A stretch of DNA of 64,000 nucleotides from Fragum whitleyi (Eukaryota; Mollusca; Bivalvia; Cardiida; Cardiidae). Location: the NCBI GenBank assembly GCA_948146395.1, contig OX411543.1, forward strand, positions 50,444,517-50,508,516, in the 5' to 3' direction. This document shows, piece by piece, positions 11,101 to 26,100 of the stretch. The translations under genes were made by a program, and so were the position numbers. The first letter of the stretch is position 1. Each line of letters starts with the position of its first letter. A model generated the notes under the pieces. That model worked only from the letters and a program-made list of their open reading frames with translations. It searched no databases and was not told where the DNA came from.

Positions 11101-14100
11101 TACATCTTTTGTATTTCAATGAGGTCATTATGAATTGAAAAGTGTCGATTTAACACAAATATTATTTAGTCAACAGATCGTGAACAACGTCTAACTGATA
11201 GTCTATCAAGACATTTCCTAAAACTGTTCCAGTCTATCTCTAGAAGTACGCGCCAGGAAAAAAATTCGTCTGCAGTTTTCTTCTACGTTTTCCTTTACGG
11301 TTGATAGTAATTTTACCCGGAACCAAAGAAGGTTGCGGCCATGGAGGGTGCGGCTCTTGTACGGTCATGGTGTCTTCTTATGATGCTGTAACAGATAAAA
11401 TATGGTAAGGTTATCACTTTTCGTGTTTAGAATCAAACAACTAATCTAACAAACAAAACCACAGGCATTTGGCTTCAGGATTTTGTAAGAACTTCCATTT
11501 ATCACTATAATAAATAATACAAGTAGAAAATGTCATTTTTACCAGTGAATTGTTTACAGATGTATTCTTTTCATCACAAGTCCCCATATATATGTAATGT
11601 ATAAGCATGGAGAGCTATGTAGGTGGGATTGAAGTTCAGTTTATAAGAATTATCAAACATTCAGGTGCAGGCATCAATTTAAACTGTGGCAGGGCTTGTG
11701 CTAGTGTTTCCAATTAGGGAGTCATCGGCCAAACAAAAGCCTTGATGTTGTCTAGTAGATTTTAATGAATACTTAGTATAAGGTTTGAGCAGGATTGTGG
11801 TAGTAAAGGTGTCACCTTAGGATCAAACAAAGATGGTGTAATCAATGACCAACCAAGATGTTTAGTAATCTATACTGAGCGACGTTAAAAACGCAATACT
11901 TAAAAACAGAACTAAAATGCAAAAATAAGCGAACATACTCGGACTAAAATATACTTATTTTACCCTAACAAGTTACCTTTAATCCAACTTTAATATCATT
12001 ATGAAAAATTATCTTGTATTCTCTATACGGTGACAATTTTAAACATACCCATGAAAGTAGAAATTTCTCCATAGCCCTACTGTTAGGACAATATTTTCTT
12101 TTCAAATGCAACAATAGCGAAACAAATTTCAGAGTTAAGTTGAATGAATCACGATGTCTGAGAAATCATCAATACTGGGTTTAAGCATGTTTGGTCAAAT
12201 ACCGAGCCCAAAACGCCATCTTTTTTACCAGAAATGACGTCACTCACGTGCTTTTCCATTCCTTTCGTAGAACCACAAACATTGTTCATGTGAAAGCTGT
12301 TTTGGCAAACAAAGCCTATTTACACGTTTTTACCCCTTAGCAAACATGTCGTTTAGAACTGAGAGCGCATTTTGAACGTGTTTAAGGCATGACACTAATG
12401 TCATTTTAACATGTAAAGTTTTCTGAAACTCCTGATTGGCAAGGTCCTCCCTTATAGAAATCTGAAATATTGATGGAAGAAATCAATATTCCTTTAGTCT
12501 AATCAAGGGTAACGACGTACCGATTCAAAGGAACAATTTTACCTTTTGGCATACTCGGTTCAGATTACAGTCTATAGTGAGTGAGTTGATTTCATTTCTT
12601 TTAACGGTTTTTGAAATGTCTATCATTAATTACCTTCCACACTTCTGACTTGTTAAATCAACCATGAAAAGTGCAATGACAAAGAAAGAGCTGACAGTAG
12701 ATTGCTATGTCAAAACTAACCAAAGCGTCAGATCAAATGCAGATTAAGTCAATTCAACAGGGAATCTTCTTTGCATGATTTTAGCTAAATCTAATTAAAA
12801 CAAATCTACTTTTCTGTGCGTAAATTTCAAATTTACTTTGTTGCGTTTTTAAAGTCACTCAGTATATTAGTTTGTTTACTTACTTTGGAAGGTTTTTTGT
12901 GTCAAATTTTCCTATCTAAGACTTTGAGATAATTGGGCCATTTCAAATGAATCTTACTTTAATCCTAGTCTGGCTGAGAATTTAAGAAATTGTTTAAACA
13001 TTAAATAATTTTGAGTGCAAATATGTTTTGAAAAGAAACTTGACTTCAACTTTGTCCTATCAATATTGAATTAATTCACCAATTTCAGACAACAGAACTA
13101 ACTTTAATTTCATTTTGCTACATATTCACATGGTCATCTTTTGGTTAAAAAAGCAGATAGATCTAGATTTTTTATCCTAGCATTCAAGACTTGTGTTAGT
13201 GTTTGAAATTGAGGAGTGATGTCTGTTCTAGGATTCAGAAAATATAGGGGGGACTTTGTTGAAAATTGGCAAAATTGACAAAAAGATGGAAATATTTGCT
13301 CTTTTTCTATCCCCTTCATCTTTAAAAACAGGGTGGACTTTTCAAAAGTATGTGTTAAAATGTGCAGTTCCCCTCCTCCTAGAATAGACACCAGAGGAGT
13401 CAATGACCCTATTACCACCAAATTCTTGGATTCAAATCTGATTTCAAAGGTGTCAAAACAATAAAGAAAACAAATCATTGACAGGGGATTTGTTAAGATA
13501 AATTCAGTAATCACTTCATTTTTGTCAAACTTTAGATAGTTTACTGGGTGCATCATAGAAAATCTAAGGGTTAAAACCTAGTTCTGACCCTTAAATTTTT
13601 TTTCCTCACATTGACCCTCTTGGGAGATATTTGTAAGGGTCAAAATAAGACATTTTGGGTCAAGTTAAAAGGAAAGTCAAATAGTTCCAACTCCAATAAG
13701 ATGAGTTATTTGGTCTTATTAACATGAACTTTTCACATCTTTTTTTTTTAACTTGAGCCGACATTTTTAGATTCCGGGGATCAAAACCCTCTTTAAGGGG
13801 TCAAACATGAGCCCTGAGCAATCTCTTTATAACAACATTGTTAATTCTTTCATACTTACCCAACACTGGATAGTCACTACAGTGTGAATGCTTGTCTGTT
13901 TCCTGTCTGTGCTGCACATGGACTAGCTGTGACCACAGTAGAAGGGGTAGGAGATGTGAATACTGGACTACACATTATACAGGTAAAAAATTTAATCAAT
14001 TTGTAAAGCAGACAATTTAAATGCTTTTGTATTACCTGTCTATGCTGCACATAGACTAGCTGTAAGCTCAGTAGAAGGGGTAGGAGATGTGAATACAGGA

Positions 14101-17100
14101 CAACATATAATACAGATAAATAATTGAATAATTGGTAGAGCAGCCATTTTTTAAATGCTTGTCTGTTTCCTGTCTGTGGTGCACATCAACAAGCTGTAAC
14201 CACAGTAGACGGGGTAGGAGATGTGAATACAGGACTACATATAATACAGGTAAATAATTGAATAATTTGTAAAGCAGACAATTTAAATGCTCGCCTGTAT
14301 CTGTCTGTACTGCACATGGACTAGCTGTGACCATAGTAGAAGGAGTAGGAGATGTGAACACTGGACTACATATAATACAGGTAAATAATTTAATAATTGG
14401 TAGAGCAGCCAACTTTTAAATGCTTGTCTGTTTCCTGTCTGTGCTGTACATAGACTAGCTGTAACCACAGTAGAAGCGGTAGGAGATGTGAATACAGGAC
14501 TACATATTTTACAGCTAGATAATATTTTAAATATGCTGGGCAACCATTATAACATTATTTTTCTGTTTCCTATTTGTGCTGCTCATACCTAAGATATTGT
14601 AACTGTGAAATTAGAAGATGGTCACACTGGGTTACACATTACTCTGGTAAGAAATGAATAAATGATTTATATACACAGCATTATAGTGAAGGCCATATTA
14701 ATCAATTATAATTAATAATTAGTTGCTTTGGGGTTCTGATTGTGATAATCAACTAAGAAATTTCATAATCGATTAATCAGTTCCTACACATAAATGAAAG
14801 CTGTTATAATTTTTTTTTAAACCTTATTTAGTTTGATGGCTAAGCGTGAAACAGTTGAAACTACCTATATTTTTATAGGCAGTTACAACTGTATCATGCT
14901 GAGCCATGAAGTTGGTAGAAAAATCAGCAGAAGGAGACTTTAGGTCATGAGTTTTGACTAAACTTCCACATTCTATTCTTCACAGGATGATACTGGGAGT
15001 GCTGTATTAATTTCTTAGAGAACAATTGTACAATCAATCATTATTTTATTTACTCTTCCAACTAAAACCTTATCAATTGAAAGATTGTGATTTGAAACTG
15101 ATTGCCCAACACTACTGCATAATAAATGCTTTCTGTTTCCTGAATGTTCTAATCAAAGAAAAACTGATTACAAAAGACAAAGTAGGAGAAAAAATATTTG
15201 ACAACATAATGGGTAGTACCATAAAAGCTTTTATACAACTCCAGGGCACTCTTAGAATCATCATATTGCTAATATAAGTGGGTGCTCACTTGAGACGTCA
15301 AAAATTGGCTGAAAACACTAATTTACAGGAATTTACTATAACTGCAAAGTTGAGATCATAACCGAAGGTGATTCATGTACAAATATATACAAATATAATC
15401 CACCAGAGTGAGGTTTACAATCTGTTTGAATAATCTATGGTTTGTACATGCTGAAAATAAAAGAAAACTCAAGGAAAACTATTTTTAAGTATAATATAAG
15501 ACAAAAGCTTAAAATCTGGATAAGAAAAAGTAGACCTACTTTGACCAATCATTGAAATTATCTTGGTATTTATCTACTAGGGGTCGGGTTTATTGGAGGC
15601 CTCAAGTTTTCAGAACATCTTGCAAAAAATGGCCGATTTTGACCTCATAAAAGGAGGGTGGGGTTATATAAGAGTATAGGGCTCTATTAGAATTTTTACA
15701 CTAGTTTTTACAGGGGTAGATATGTAACAAAACTTACATGGCATACTATACAGGTCCATTCAGTCACATTATTTTTCATAACTTTAAATCGGTAAATTCA
15801 ATGGCAAAAACTAGTTAATATTGCCTGCTTTCTTGAGGCTTTATTAAGTCTCACATGTCAAGAAATTAATCTTTTAATAGATAATCACTGACAGATAAAA
15901 AATAGGTCACTTGGTCAAATCTTCAAAAAAGAAATTAAATGCAATTATGACATTTTAAAGTGGGCTGATTAAAGACATTAACACTAATACAAAAATGCTC
16001 CATGAATTTTTCAGCAAAAATTGATAGAGTCCCATGGTCTACAGTGTGGGTTTTGTACCCCTGGATTTGTGATGTCAGCTTTTACCCTGATTCGCAACAA
16101 CCGAAATCCAACCAGAGAAGATGTGGAAAGAGCTTTAGAAGGTACATCTTTACCTTTTCCAAAACCTTTGTCTGACCTAATCAATAGTACTTTCCAGGCT
16201 TGAAAATTCTTTAAAGATCCACTTTGGCTGCAGGACAACTGAGTTGGAAAAGTATTTTGTCTTTCCTATTTTTCACTTGTCCTTAGATAAATAGAAATCA
16301 AAAAGTACCAAAAGGAATTTAATCCTCAATACTTTTTGCAGTAACTTCAATTTTAAAAGATAAGTGACATTTTCTGAAAGGACAACTTTTTTAAATTTAT
16401 CCTTTTTTCTAATTTTCACACACATATTGTAAGGAACAAAGGCATTAGAAACTGTGGATATTCTGTAACTTACGAAAATTCTCGTTAAATAGTAAATTTC
16501 CTGTAATTCTGCCAAAATGTGATATTGTTGAGTAGTGCGATAAAAATAGAAAAAAAAAAGGAAAAAAAATAGCATGCCTTTCTGTGCATTCCAAAGCAAT
16601 TGGTAAGCAAAACGGACATAGAATTCTTGGGCAAATGACTGGAAGTCCACACAGGGCAGACTTATTTCTGGCCTTGGGCAAATGACTGGAAGTCCACACA
16701 GGGCAGACTTATTTCTGGCCTTGGGCAAATGACTGGAAGTCCACACAGGGCAGACTTATTTCTGGCCTGAGTGGGACCCATTGTTGTTGTTTTATCAGTC
16801 AGAAACAAGGCCTGTGCTGGTTTCAGGCTAAAAAAAATTAACAACGGGTCCTGGCCGGGCCTGTAATAAGTTGGCCCACTGAGGGTTTCACTTTAGTTAT
16901 CAGAGCAGCTATTTATCTATTGCATTGGTGATTCCCATTGGTAAATGATAAAAAACAGAGATGGGTTGCAGCCATTGGTTGCCATGTTAAAGCCAATCAG
17001 ATTGGATTTCAGAAATAGAATGGTTATGTTACTTTGACTTTTGCAACCAATTTTGCAGTTTCTATATCATGAAAAAAGTAATTTTGAAATATTTTTGGCC

Positions 17101-20100
17101 AAATGATGAAATCCAGCGGAAAAGATCCAAGACCTTGCATATTTTTAACACTCTGGGAAAGGAACAGATGAGACAGGGTTCTATGCCAGTCTTATATCTG
17201 TGATGAAATGAAACCATATCATGTGGATAATCAATTGAATATTCAATATTGAATATTGAATTCAGATGAGACAATTCCAATTAGTTTCCCAAATTTAAAA
17301 AAAACGATGCCACCACTGTCTGTAGCTCTAGATGAAACAGAATACTTTGAGGGGTCAGTGCAACACTAACTGTAAGTGCCTTTATATATAAAGGCACTTA
17401 CAATAGTGTTTCACGAAGTTCTCAATTTTTTAAGTCTTATTCTTTTCTACAGGAAACCTGTGTCGCTGTACAGGATATCGACCTATATTAGATGCTATCA
17501 ACGGAGCTTGTAAGGTATTTCACATTTTTGTGATGAATATTAAAGTTTATCTTTGACAAACTCCTGATACTTCTAGGAAGTTTATCAACATTTATGTTTT
17601 CTGGAATATTTTATTTGTAACAATTGTAGGATATGAACTAATTTCATAAACCAATTTTCAACAACAACAATGCATTTTCATTAATCAACTTAAGCCCTTG
17701 AAGATTATTGCTTTAATACTTAATAAGCATTTTTTTTCTTTTTATCCTTTATTTTTTCTTGAAAATCTTTTTGAGTTTCATAAATTCCTAAAGTTTAACA
17801 GTTTGAGTAAATGTCTATACTTTTATATTAGAGACAGAAATACTTGTTATCATAATAAATCTCTAAAAAAATGCTGTAGACAGTATTCCATATAAAGTAT
17901 TTTTTTCTTTAATTCTTGTGTTTAAAGTAATGAGATCCATCCTGCTAATGTTTTGTCTTTTAGATTTTCAATGCAACAAGTTTTGGTGTATGGGTTGTAT
18001 TCTTTTGAAAATTGCATTTTCATTAATATATATCATTCATATGTTTTTAAATTGAAATAACACTGTTTACAGTCGAAGTTAATTCTTACACACCATCTGA
18101 TAAATTATTACAGGATGTCTGTGAACTGGGAGAGTATTGTTGCAAGAATAAAGACAAGAATAGAGCTGAAAGCGAAAAGGTATAGTTTTTTTTATAGAAT
18201 GAAAGGAATGAAAGTCTTATCAACAGTTTTGCCAGCATAACATATAGGGAAACCTTTATGGAACTTGAGCATAATGAGTTGATGGCATTTTGGCCATTAG
18301 GGGAAAACAGGGTAAATTCGGACATTTTTTACCAACCTTATTTCAGGCTTGATTCTGGAGCCATATGTGGAAACTCAGATGCTAGCAGTATTCTCATCAC
18401 TCGAGCAGTCATTAGACTTGCATTTTATCCAAACAATGTGAAGCAAATGCTGGCCAAAACATAGTGAAAACCAAAACTTTAAGAGTAGTGTGAAACAGGT
18501 AAAAATTCAGAAATGCAAACTTGGACATTTTTATCGTCAAAGGGTGAAATTCGGATAATTAAGGAATATCAATAATTAGGGGAATAAAGACACAGATTTT
18601 GTTAGTTTAAACAAAGAACGTTAATGCGAAGCTTTAAAACGTCAATTCAGGAATGCTTTGAACATAGATACTATATTTATTCATCAATTTTGTTGTAGAA
18701 AATTGGCAAATATTCCGAATAAAATACAGACAAAAGAGTATATTAACAGATGCGGACATGAAATGTCTAAACGTGTATTAAGTGCAGATGTTTTTCAAAG
18801 AAAAAACAGATATAAGGCGATAAATTGATATTACTTGGTATCAAATCATACAATTTGTATAGTCTGAATTTTTTTTCTTCTGTTGAAAATTGAAAGTGGA
18901 AATTCGGACACTTCAAAAAAAGCTATATATTACGATTCTTAGCAAATAATTGTTGATTAATTTATTAAACTTGTTTATCTCTTTGACATTTTAATCAAAT
19001 GATATCCGTTTTACAATTAATTCTCGCCAATCCATAACTCTTTCTTAACTGTTGACCAAGCCTATATTTGTCAGCAATGTATGAATGTCAGTTCAATTCA
19101 CAAGGTAGTTTGTGACTAAAAAAGTTTTATTTCCACCAACATTTCTATCATTTTATTACAAATTAAACTCACTTATGCGAGATATATCTCAGAATATATA
19201 GAAATATTTGATAAAAACGCTGTTGTCATTGGTTTTTACAAAAAAATATATTAAAAAATATGTCCAAATTCATACCTCTGTCCGAACTTCTACGGTTTTT
19301 CTCTAGAGCTGATTATGAAAATTTTATGTATAAACAGTTATCTCCTTTCTCTACAAGAATTGTTTTCTTGATTCATTATTTCGCAAATTGATATCTGATT
19401 TGGCTTAAAAATGTGCTTTAGAGTTAAACTATTAAAAAGTCAAATGTAAGTCTACTGCTTATACATGTATGTTGTCCTTCTCATTTAAGGTTGATCAATT
19501 GTCAATCAAATTGCTTTGTTTTTCTAACCTTCTTGTGTTACAAGCACCTCTGATTTCAAGACAAGAAAATTTCTTTATTTAAATAACTGGTGCAATACGT
19601 ATTGTATACATAAGATGTAGATGTAAGAGCTAAATCAAAACATTCCTCTTTCAAGTTGGATAATTTGTTTGCCTATATTCTCCAAAATTCTATACATGAG
19701 TACATGTACATGAAACAATAATAGATATTTTAATGACTAAACCTTTGAATGATGCAAAGCTTAAGCAAAAATAACATGTATAGGATACATCTGTTGAACT
19801 TAGTGATAAAATTAATGGGCTAGACCGGACTTTTTAGACTATTATGCAGACTATAAGGAATAACCTTTGGATGACCTATTTAACATTCCAACCATTAGCA
19901 AAACTCCATGGACAAACTTTGGCTGAATTTCATTAAACTTCTCCATGAAATTGACAAAATTAGGTTACAGATTTGATCCACCACTAATGTGTGCTCTAAA
20001 ATAAATCATATCATAATTCAGGTTATGTACCTGACTTGAAATGCAATGTTTACAGATATCTTCAAACACAGATATAAATGCAGTTACTGGTGCAGGTCAA

Positions 20101-23100
20101 GTACCAATATATCCACCTGCATTAAAGGTATGTATGACCCTTAGTACTAAACTCATTTAGGTCTTTGAATACTCTCATATTTATCACTTGTTGAACTTAT
20201 TTCACAAAAAATCCATTTAATGTTAAGTATAAAGACTCCTAGGGCAGAAAGGTAAAATTCCAAGAAAAAAAATTCTTCCATTTTTGCTCTCCATAAGACT
20301 TAAGTCAAATCATTTTCCCTTTATAGTAAAAGAATTTCTTTGTGCTAAGTAGTGTGTTTTTCTTCCTAATATTCTGTTTAAAATCCATAAAAGTTATCTT
20401 TACTGAATATGGAATGATAGTTTTGAGGAATAAACACCTTCCATTGAAATGACCCTTTATAAGTTTAGGAACTAAATTTTCTGTAAATTGACTTCAATTC
20501 TAAATCAAATGAGAAAAAAAGTTCATTTCTGAAGTAGAGGGTTAATGAAAATAGAGATTTGTTATAATATGAATAGACTTTTTCGGTACAAACAGCTGTG
20601 TGGCAACATTGAGAAGAATATACAATTTAAGAACAAACATTATACATGGTATCAGCCCTGTGAGCTGGCAGAACTGCTGGAGTTGAAGAAGAAATATCCA
20701 CAGTCTCCTATCATAATGGGAAATACAACTACAGGTACCAAATTATTATATTTATATGCCGTTGGATGCAGTCATATATTGGCGTCATCTTCTCTGACTG
20801 TCCGTCCATCAATCTGTCTGTCAATACGTACAAATGTATGTCCACTTTTCTTGTGAGCACAATTCCTCCTAAGTTTCTGATTGGATCTTTTTGAAACTTG
20901 GTCAATGTCATCACCTTAGTTGGTAAATGTGCATGAAGTAAGGATTTTATGGTTCATTGACTTTTGCCTCAGTTATGCCTCCTTAAAAGTTAGTCTCTGG
21001 GGCTTATTGAAATTGCAGCCTTATGAATGCAGCTCCTCCTAAATTTCTGGCTCAATCTAGATGAAATTTGGTGGATATTAGAACATAAAACTGGTGGATA
21101 TGCATGAAGTAAGGATTTTATGGATCATTAATTTTTCCCTGAGTTATGACCCTTAAAACTTAGTATCTGGGGCTTATTGAAATTGTAGCCTTTTGAACAC
21201 AACTCCTCCTAGCATTTTGTCTTGATTTAAAAGTAATGCATACCAATGGTTTCACTTGACTTTGAAAAAGAAATAATCAGGAAAATAAAAGAAGCTGGTT
21301 AAGCTATCCTAGTTGATTTTTTAGCCTCACTGGCCGAAGGCCACTGGGGCTATTGTCATGGCACTGTGTCCATTGTGCATCCATCTGTGCGTCTGGTCAT
21401 AAACTTTTTGCTTTAAAAATCTTCTCAGAAACTACTGATTGAATTTCAACCAAACTTCACAGGAATGATCCTTGGGTGAGCTACTTTCAAAGTTGTTCAA
21501 GAAATTTTGATCTATTGAAAAACATGAATTTAATGGGTGTGGCTAATTTCCAAATATTGTAAAAAGAGACTTTTCTCAGAACCTTATCAATGGATACCAA
21601 TAAAATTTTACATAAATGACTCTTGAGTGACCCTGTCTGCAAAAGATTATTGTGATCAGATGAAAAATATGCATTTTATGGGCGGAGGTCATTTCTCTAT
21701 ATGTTCATATATAGTAGAAACTTTGAAAATCATTTTCTCAGAATCTAAGTGATGGATAACAACCAAATTTCACTGGAATGAGCCATTAGTAATCCTTAAT
21801 CAGTCTTTTAAAAATTATTGTGATCAGATGAAAAATATGTATTTTATGGGCAGAGGTCATTTTTCTATATTATATAGTGGAAACTTTGAAAATCAATTAC
21901 TCAGAATATTACTGATAGATACCAAGCAAATTTCACTGGAATGTTCCTTTGGTGACCCATTATCAGGCTGCACAAAATGACTGTGATTGGATAAAAAATA
22001 TGTATTGAACAGGCGGAGGTCAATTTTCTATAATGTTCTTCATCAATCATAAAGTTTTCTGTGCAGAAATATTTCAGTATGTGACACTTAAAAACACTTG
22101 ATTACTTGTTTGAATTATGTTCCCTTGACTTTGATGAAATTGCAGTTTTCTTTTCAGTGTTACAGCCCCATATATTGATTATTAAAGACACAAGATCACA
22201 AGAGCAATTTTCAGCTTGATAATAACCTTGCATCTTTATTTGACAATAGTTGTGATTTTCTAGCTATCTAGGTTCAAGTGAGCTATTACCAACCAAAAAG
22301 GTCCTCTTGTTTATCACTAAAATATCCTTCAATTAGTCAGTTTGCTTTCTTTTGCTTTGACCTCATTACTGCTTCTAAATTTGTGTTTGCTCTAAGAACC
22401 GAAAATATCTAGTCAAAACTTTGATTTGCTATGACAAGAAATTCAAGCCTGTACAGCGACTTTTAACAAGGCATTTATGGCTTTCTGGTTCATCGTTTTT
22501 ATTAGTTGCAGTTTAAAGAGGGGTTAAACCCTATTCAATTAATCAATCATAATGAACTGATTAAACTTGACAATTTTAAAAGGTAGTCTGCAAATGTTTT
22601 GAATTTGGTTCTGTCAAAATAAGTAGTGTCTACAATTATTTTCGTGAAACAGTAGCAAAGTGGCTGCTTATATTGTGACTTTGGCACTCTTGTTAAAGCT
22701 TTATTTAGTACAATACATAATATTTATTGGTCCCTTGTCATTTTATAGCCTGATTCCATTGCTTTCCATTGGCATGAGGGTCAAACAATATGCAACTTTT
22801 AGTAAAACTAAAGCAAATGAACACAAACCTACCAATAAGCTTATTCAAGATATATAATGCTCATATTTAACAAAGTGATTGATCTTCAAGATAGCATCTT
22901 AAGATTACAAGGGTTAGGTGAGGTAAAACTTCACCAAAACTTGAATTCAGAAATTTATATTGTCATAAAGATAATGCTTATTCAAATAATAGTGTTTTTT
23001 TTTCATATAATGCAAACTTACATTAAAACACATGAAGGTCAAGGTTAAACAAAATTTATGTGAATTCATCTGTCATGGTCAAAGTTCCGAAAAACCTTTT

Positions 23101-26100
23101 GGGATGTATTTCGCAAACACATTTTGTGCATCTGTGCAGTTAAGTCTTAATGTAAAACAAATGTTTATGCAGCGAAATTTATTGGCAGATATATAATGCC
23201 ATTATATTTAGAGGCATACACATTTTGCACTGAGCCCAGAATTTGAGAAAAGAGTAATTTAATTCATTATGTCTCACAACAAAGGAGGTTTGACGAAAAT
23301 ATTGAGTGCTTCATTGTACTTGACAGCTTCATTAGGATATTTTTCTTTATTCAGCTATTTCTGTGAAGTCTGGCATCTATGACCAAACTGGTGTTCTACT
23401 ATATGGTAAATATGTAAAGGAGCTACAGACTATAAAAGTTGTACAAGCTGGTATAGAGATAGGTGCAGCTGTGACTGTAACAGAACTTGGAGAGTACCTA
23501 CAACATAACCTAAATGTAGAGGGTGAGTGATTCATAGTTGAGAACTATAATGTTTGTACAAGATGGTAAAGAGATAGGTGCAGCTGTGACTGCAACAGAA
23601 CTAGGAGAGTACCTACAACATAACCTAAATATAGAAGGTGAGTTGTTAATTGTTGAGAACTATAATGTTTGTAAAAGATAGTATAGAGATAGGAACAGCT
23701 GTGACTGTAACAGAACATGGAGAGTACCTACAACATAACTGTAATATAGAGGGTGAGTTGTTAATTGTTGAAAACTATAATGTTTATACAAGATGGTCTA
23801 GAGATAAGAACTGCTGATTCTGTAGCAAAACATCAAGAGTCTTTGCAACATAACTGTTATGTAGAGGTAGTGTGATTTGTAGTTGAGAACATGAAACAAT
23901 GTACAGGGTGGAATGAAGATAGGAGCAACTGTGACAAGAACAGAGCCCTAAGACTGCTTTCAAAGTTATAGTTATGTAGCAGTGAAATGTTTAAAGTTAG
24001 GAATTTTTAGGTTTATAAGAAGTGACTGTGACTGTTACAGAACTGTGATAGTCAAAAAGATTTAATGTAGAGGATGAGTGAAAAGTAGATGAGCCCAACT
24101 TCATGACAATAAAAGTGATAGTAATAGTAGCTGCTGTTACTATTACAGAACTTGTAGAGTGCCTACGACAGAACAGTAATTTAGAGGGTGGATGGTTTCT
24201 AAAATTTGTACAAGATGGTTTGAATTTAGGAGCTGATGTTAGTGTAACATATCTTGGGAGTTTCTACAATTAATTGTAATGTGGAGGGCAAGCGGTTTTT
24301 TATACAGAGACAGAAGATGTAATATGTCAAAATACATATGAAAGACACCAAATTCTTTTTTGATACTTTGACATTTTGTGATATCTCTGGTTCTACTTTG
24401 AGCATTCACTTAAAACTTGGCACACATTTTCACTATAAAAAGGGTAACCTATACTATCAAGAGGGTAGCTCTTAAAGTTTTTGTGCAAATTATATATGCC
24501 CCCTTTTTTCTGAGATTATTTTCCACTTTCCAGCACCCAGCCAGATGTAGGTACCCATAGGCAGTGTTCTTGTTATGGTAGTTTGTTAATCTTTTTATGA
24601 CCCTGCCATGAAATAGCAACAGGCATTTAGAGTTATTTTCTCCTGTCCATGTGTTGTGTATGTTTTGGTGTGTGTGTATTTGTGTGTGCCCAATTCTTGT
24701 CACCTGGTTGAGTACTAGTGAATGCAATAAAAATATTCAGATAGGCACAAAGTCAAGGTCACAGCTCAAGGTCAAGTGACGAATTTTTATCAAGACCATA
24801 TCTTCGACTTAATTTGAATGGATTTCATAACAATTTGTTAAATTTGTTGTCTTTAAGGTAATGGAACCATAATAGTTTTGCAACATTTTGGAAGTAATGA
24901 ACTTCAACAGTGTAATAATCAAAGTTTCCTAATGAAAATCATTAGGAAACCCTGGTCAACATTGTGATAGATTATGACTTCTGAAATATTGTGGAACTGT
25001 TACAGTTCCACTACCTTGATTAGCACTAGTCAAGGGTCACATATATTCACCATTCGGAACATCACCCGGCCATTTCCGTAAACTGCAACAGACCTCATAT
25101 GTATGTAAGGTGGATGGGTATGTAACTAAATTGTGCATTTTGTTAGGCGGAAACAGTGATAGAAAAACTAGCACTGTAGATTTATATCTTTTACAGTAAA
25201 TAACGTCTGAAAAATCTTAATTTTTGAGAATGACGAATCTTTTTCCAAAATAAAGATTTTTTCAGCCATTATTTAAGAATCTAAAGATATTTATATTAGG
25301 ATTCGATGGTTTCACGTCAAGGACTTAAACAAGTAGTGTTGGGGACGTCAAATGTTTTCACTCACAGTTTCGAGGGCTTACGCCATTTTAACTGACGCCA
25401 TCACATTTTTCCAATGTTTTCCAGTAATTTCCAAAAATAGTCTGTCTATGTACATCCGAGGTTGATCATGAGATTGGCTGAGTAGTGTTCCGAATGATGT
25501 TTTCATATGATTTCAGAAGAAAAGAAGAGACATTTTGGATCAATATTGGACATGGTGAGGAGATATGGCTCTAATCAGATAAGAAATGTGGTGGTATGAA
25601 ATATATTTTTTTTCCTTTTACTTTTTGTTTAGATATATTTGATAAAAGGATTGATCAAGTAGATAACAGTAAGGAAATGTTATTATATAATTTGCTCTCA
25701 AGATACAAATTACAAGAAGCTTTATTCATAGTCAATTCATTTACAAAGATAAATATTAGTAAAACAATACAATTGTCACACTTAATAACAGTCTATCATA
25801 AACAGCATTTAAACCTCACAGTATTTGAGCAAAAAAGGTCAGAATATTTAAATTATTTATATGTGAAAGACATGCAAACACATTAAAATAAGACATGGGA
25901 AAATTAAGGATTTCAAGAATAAGATATGCATTTACTGCTATAGGAAAAATCTTTATAGAGTATTTCATTCAACTTATCATAAACAGAAAATAAAGAATGC
26001 TAGACTGACTGAAAGACAATCAAATGTTGGGACAATACAAACTTGCAAAATTTCATAGCATATAAAGTAAGAGAAAGAGGAGTGGCACACACACACTATT

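Noticed and set aside
13134..13556. 140-codon open frame on the minus strand in intron 3
   Set aside because: No family likeness, no splice or promoter context, and composition like the surrounding AT-rich repeat DNA. Chance frames of this size are expected in 64 kb.
14068..14543. Minus-strand open frames of 114 and 86 codons
   Set aside because: They are the antisense of the tandem exon 4 copies, and the repetition explains their length.
18258..18464. 68-codon plus-strand frame just after exon 7
   Set aside because: No match to the family at this point and no good donor in phase. The joined model needs exon 7 to connect directly to exon 8 (PIYPPAL).
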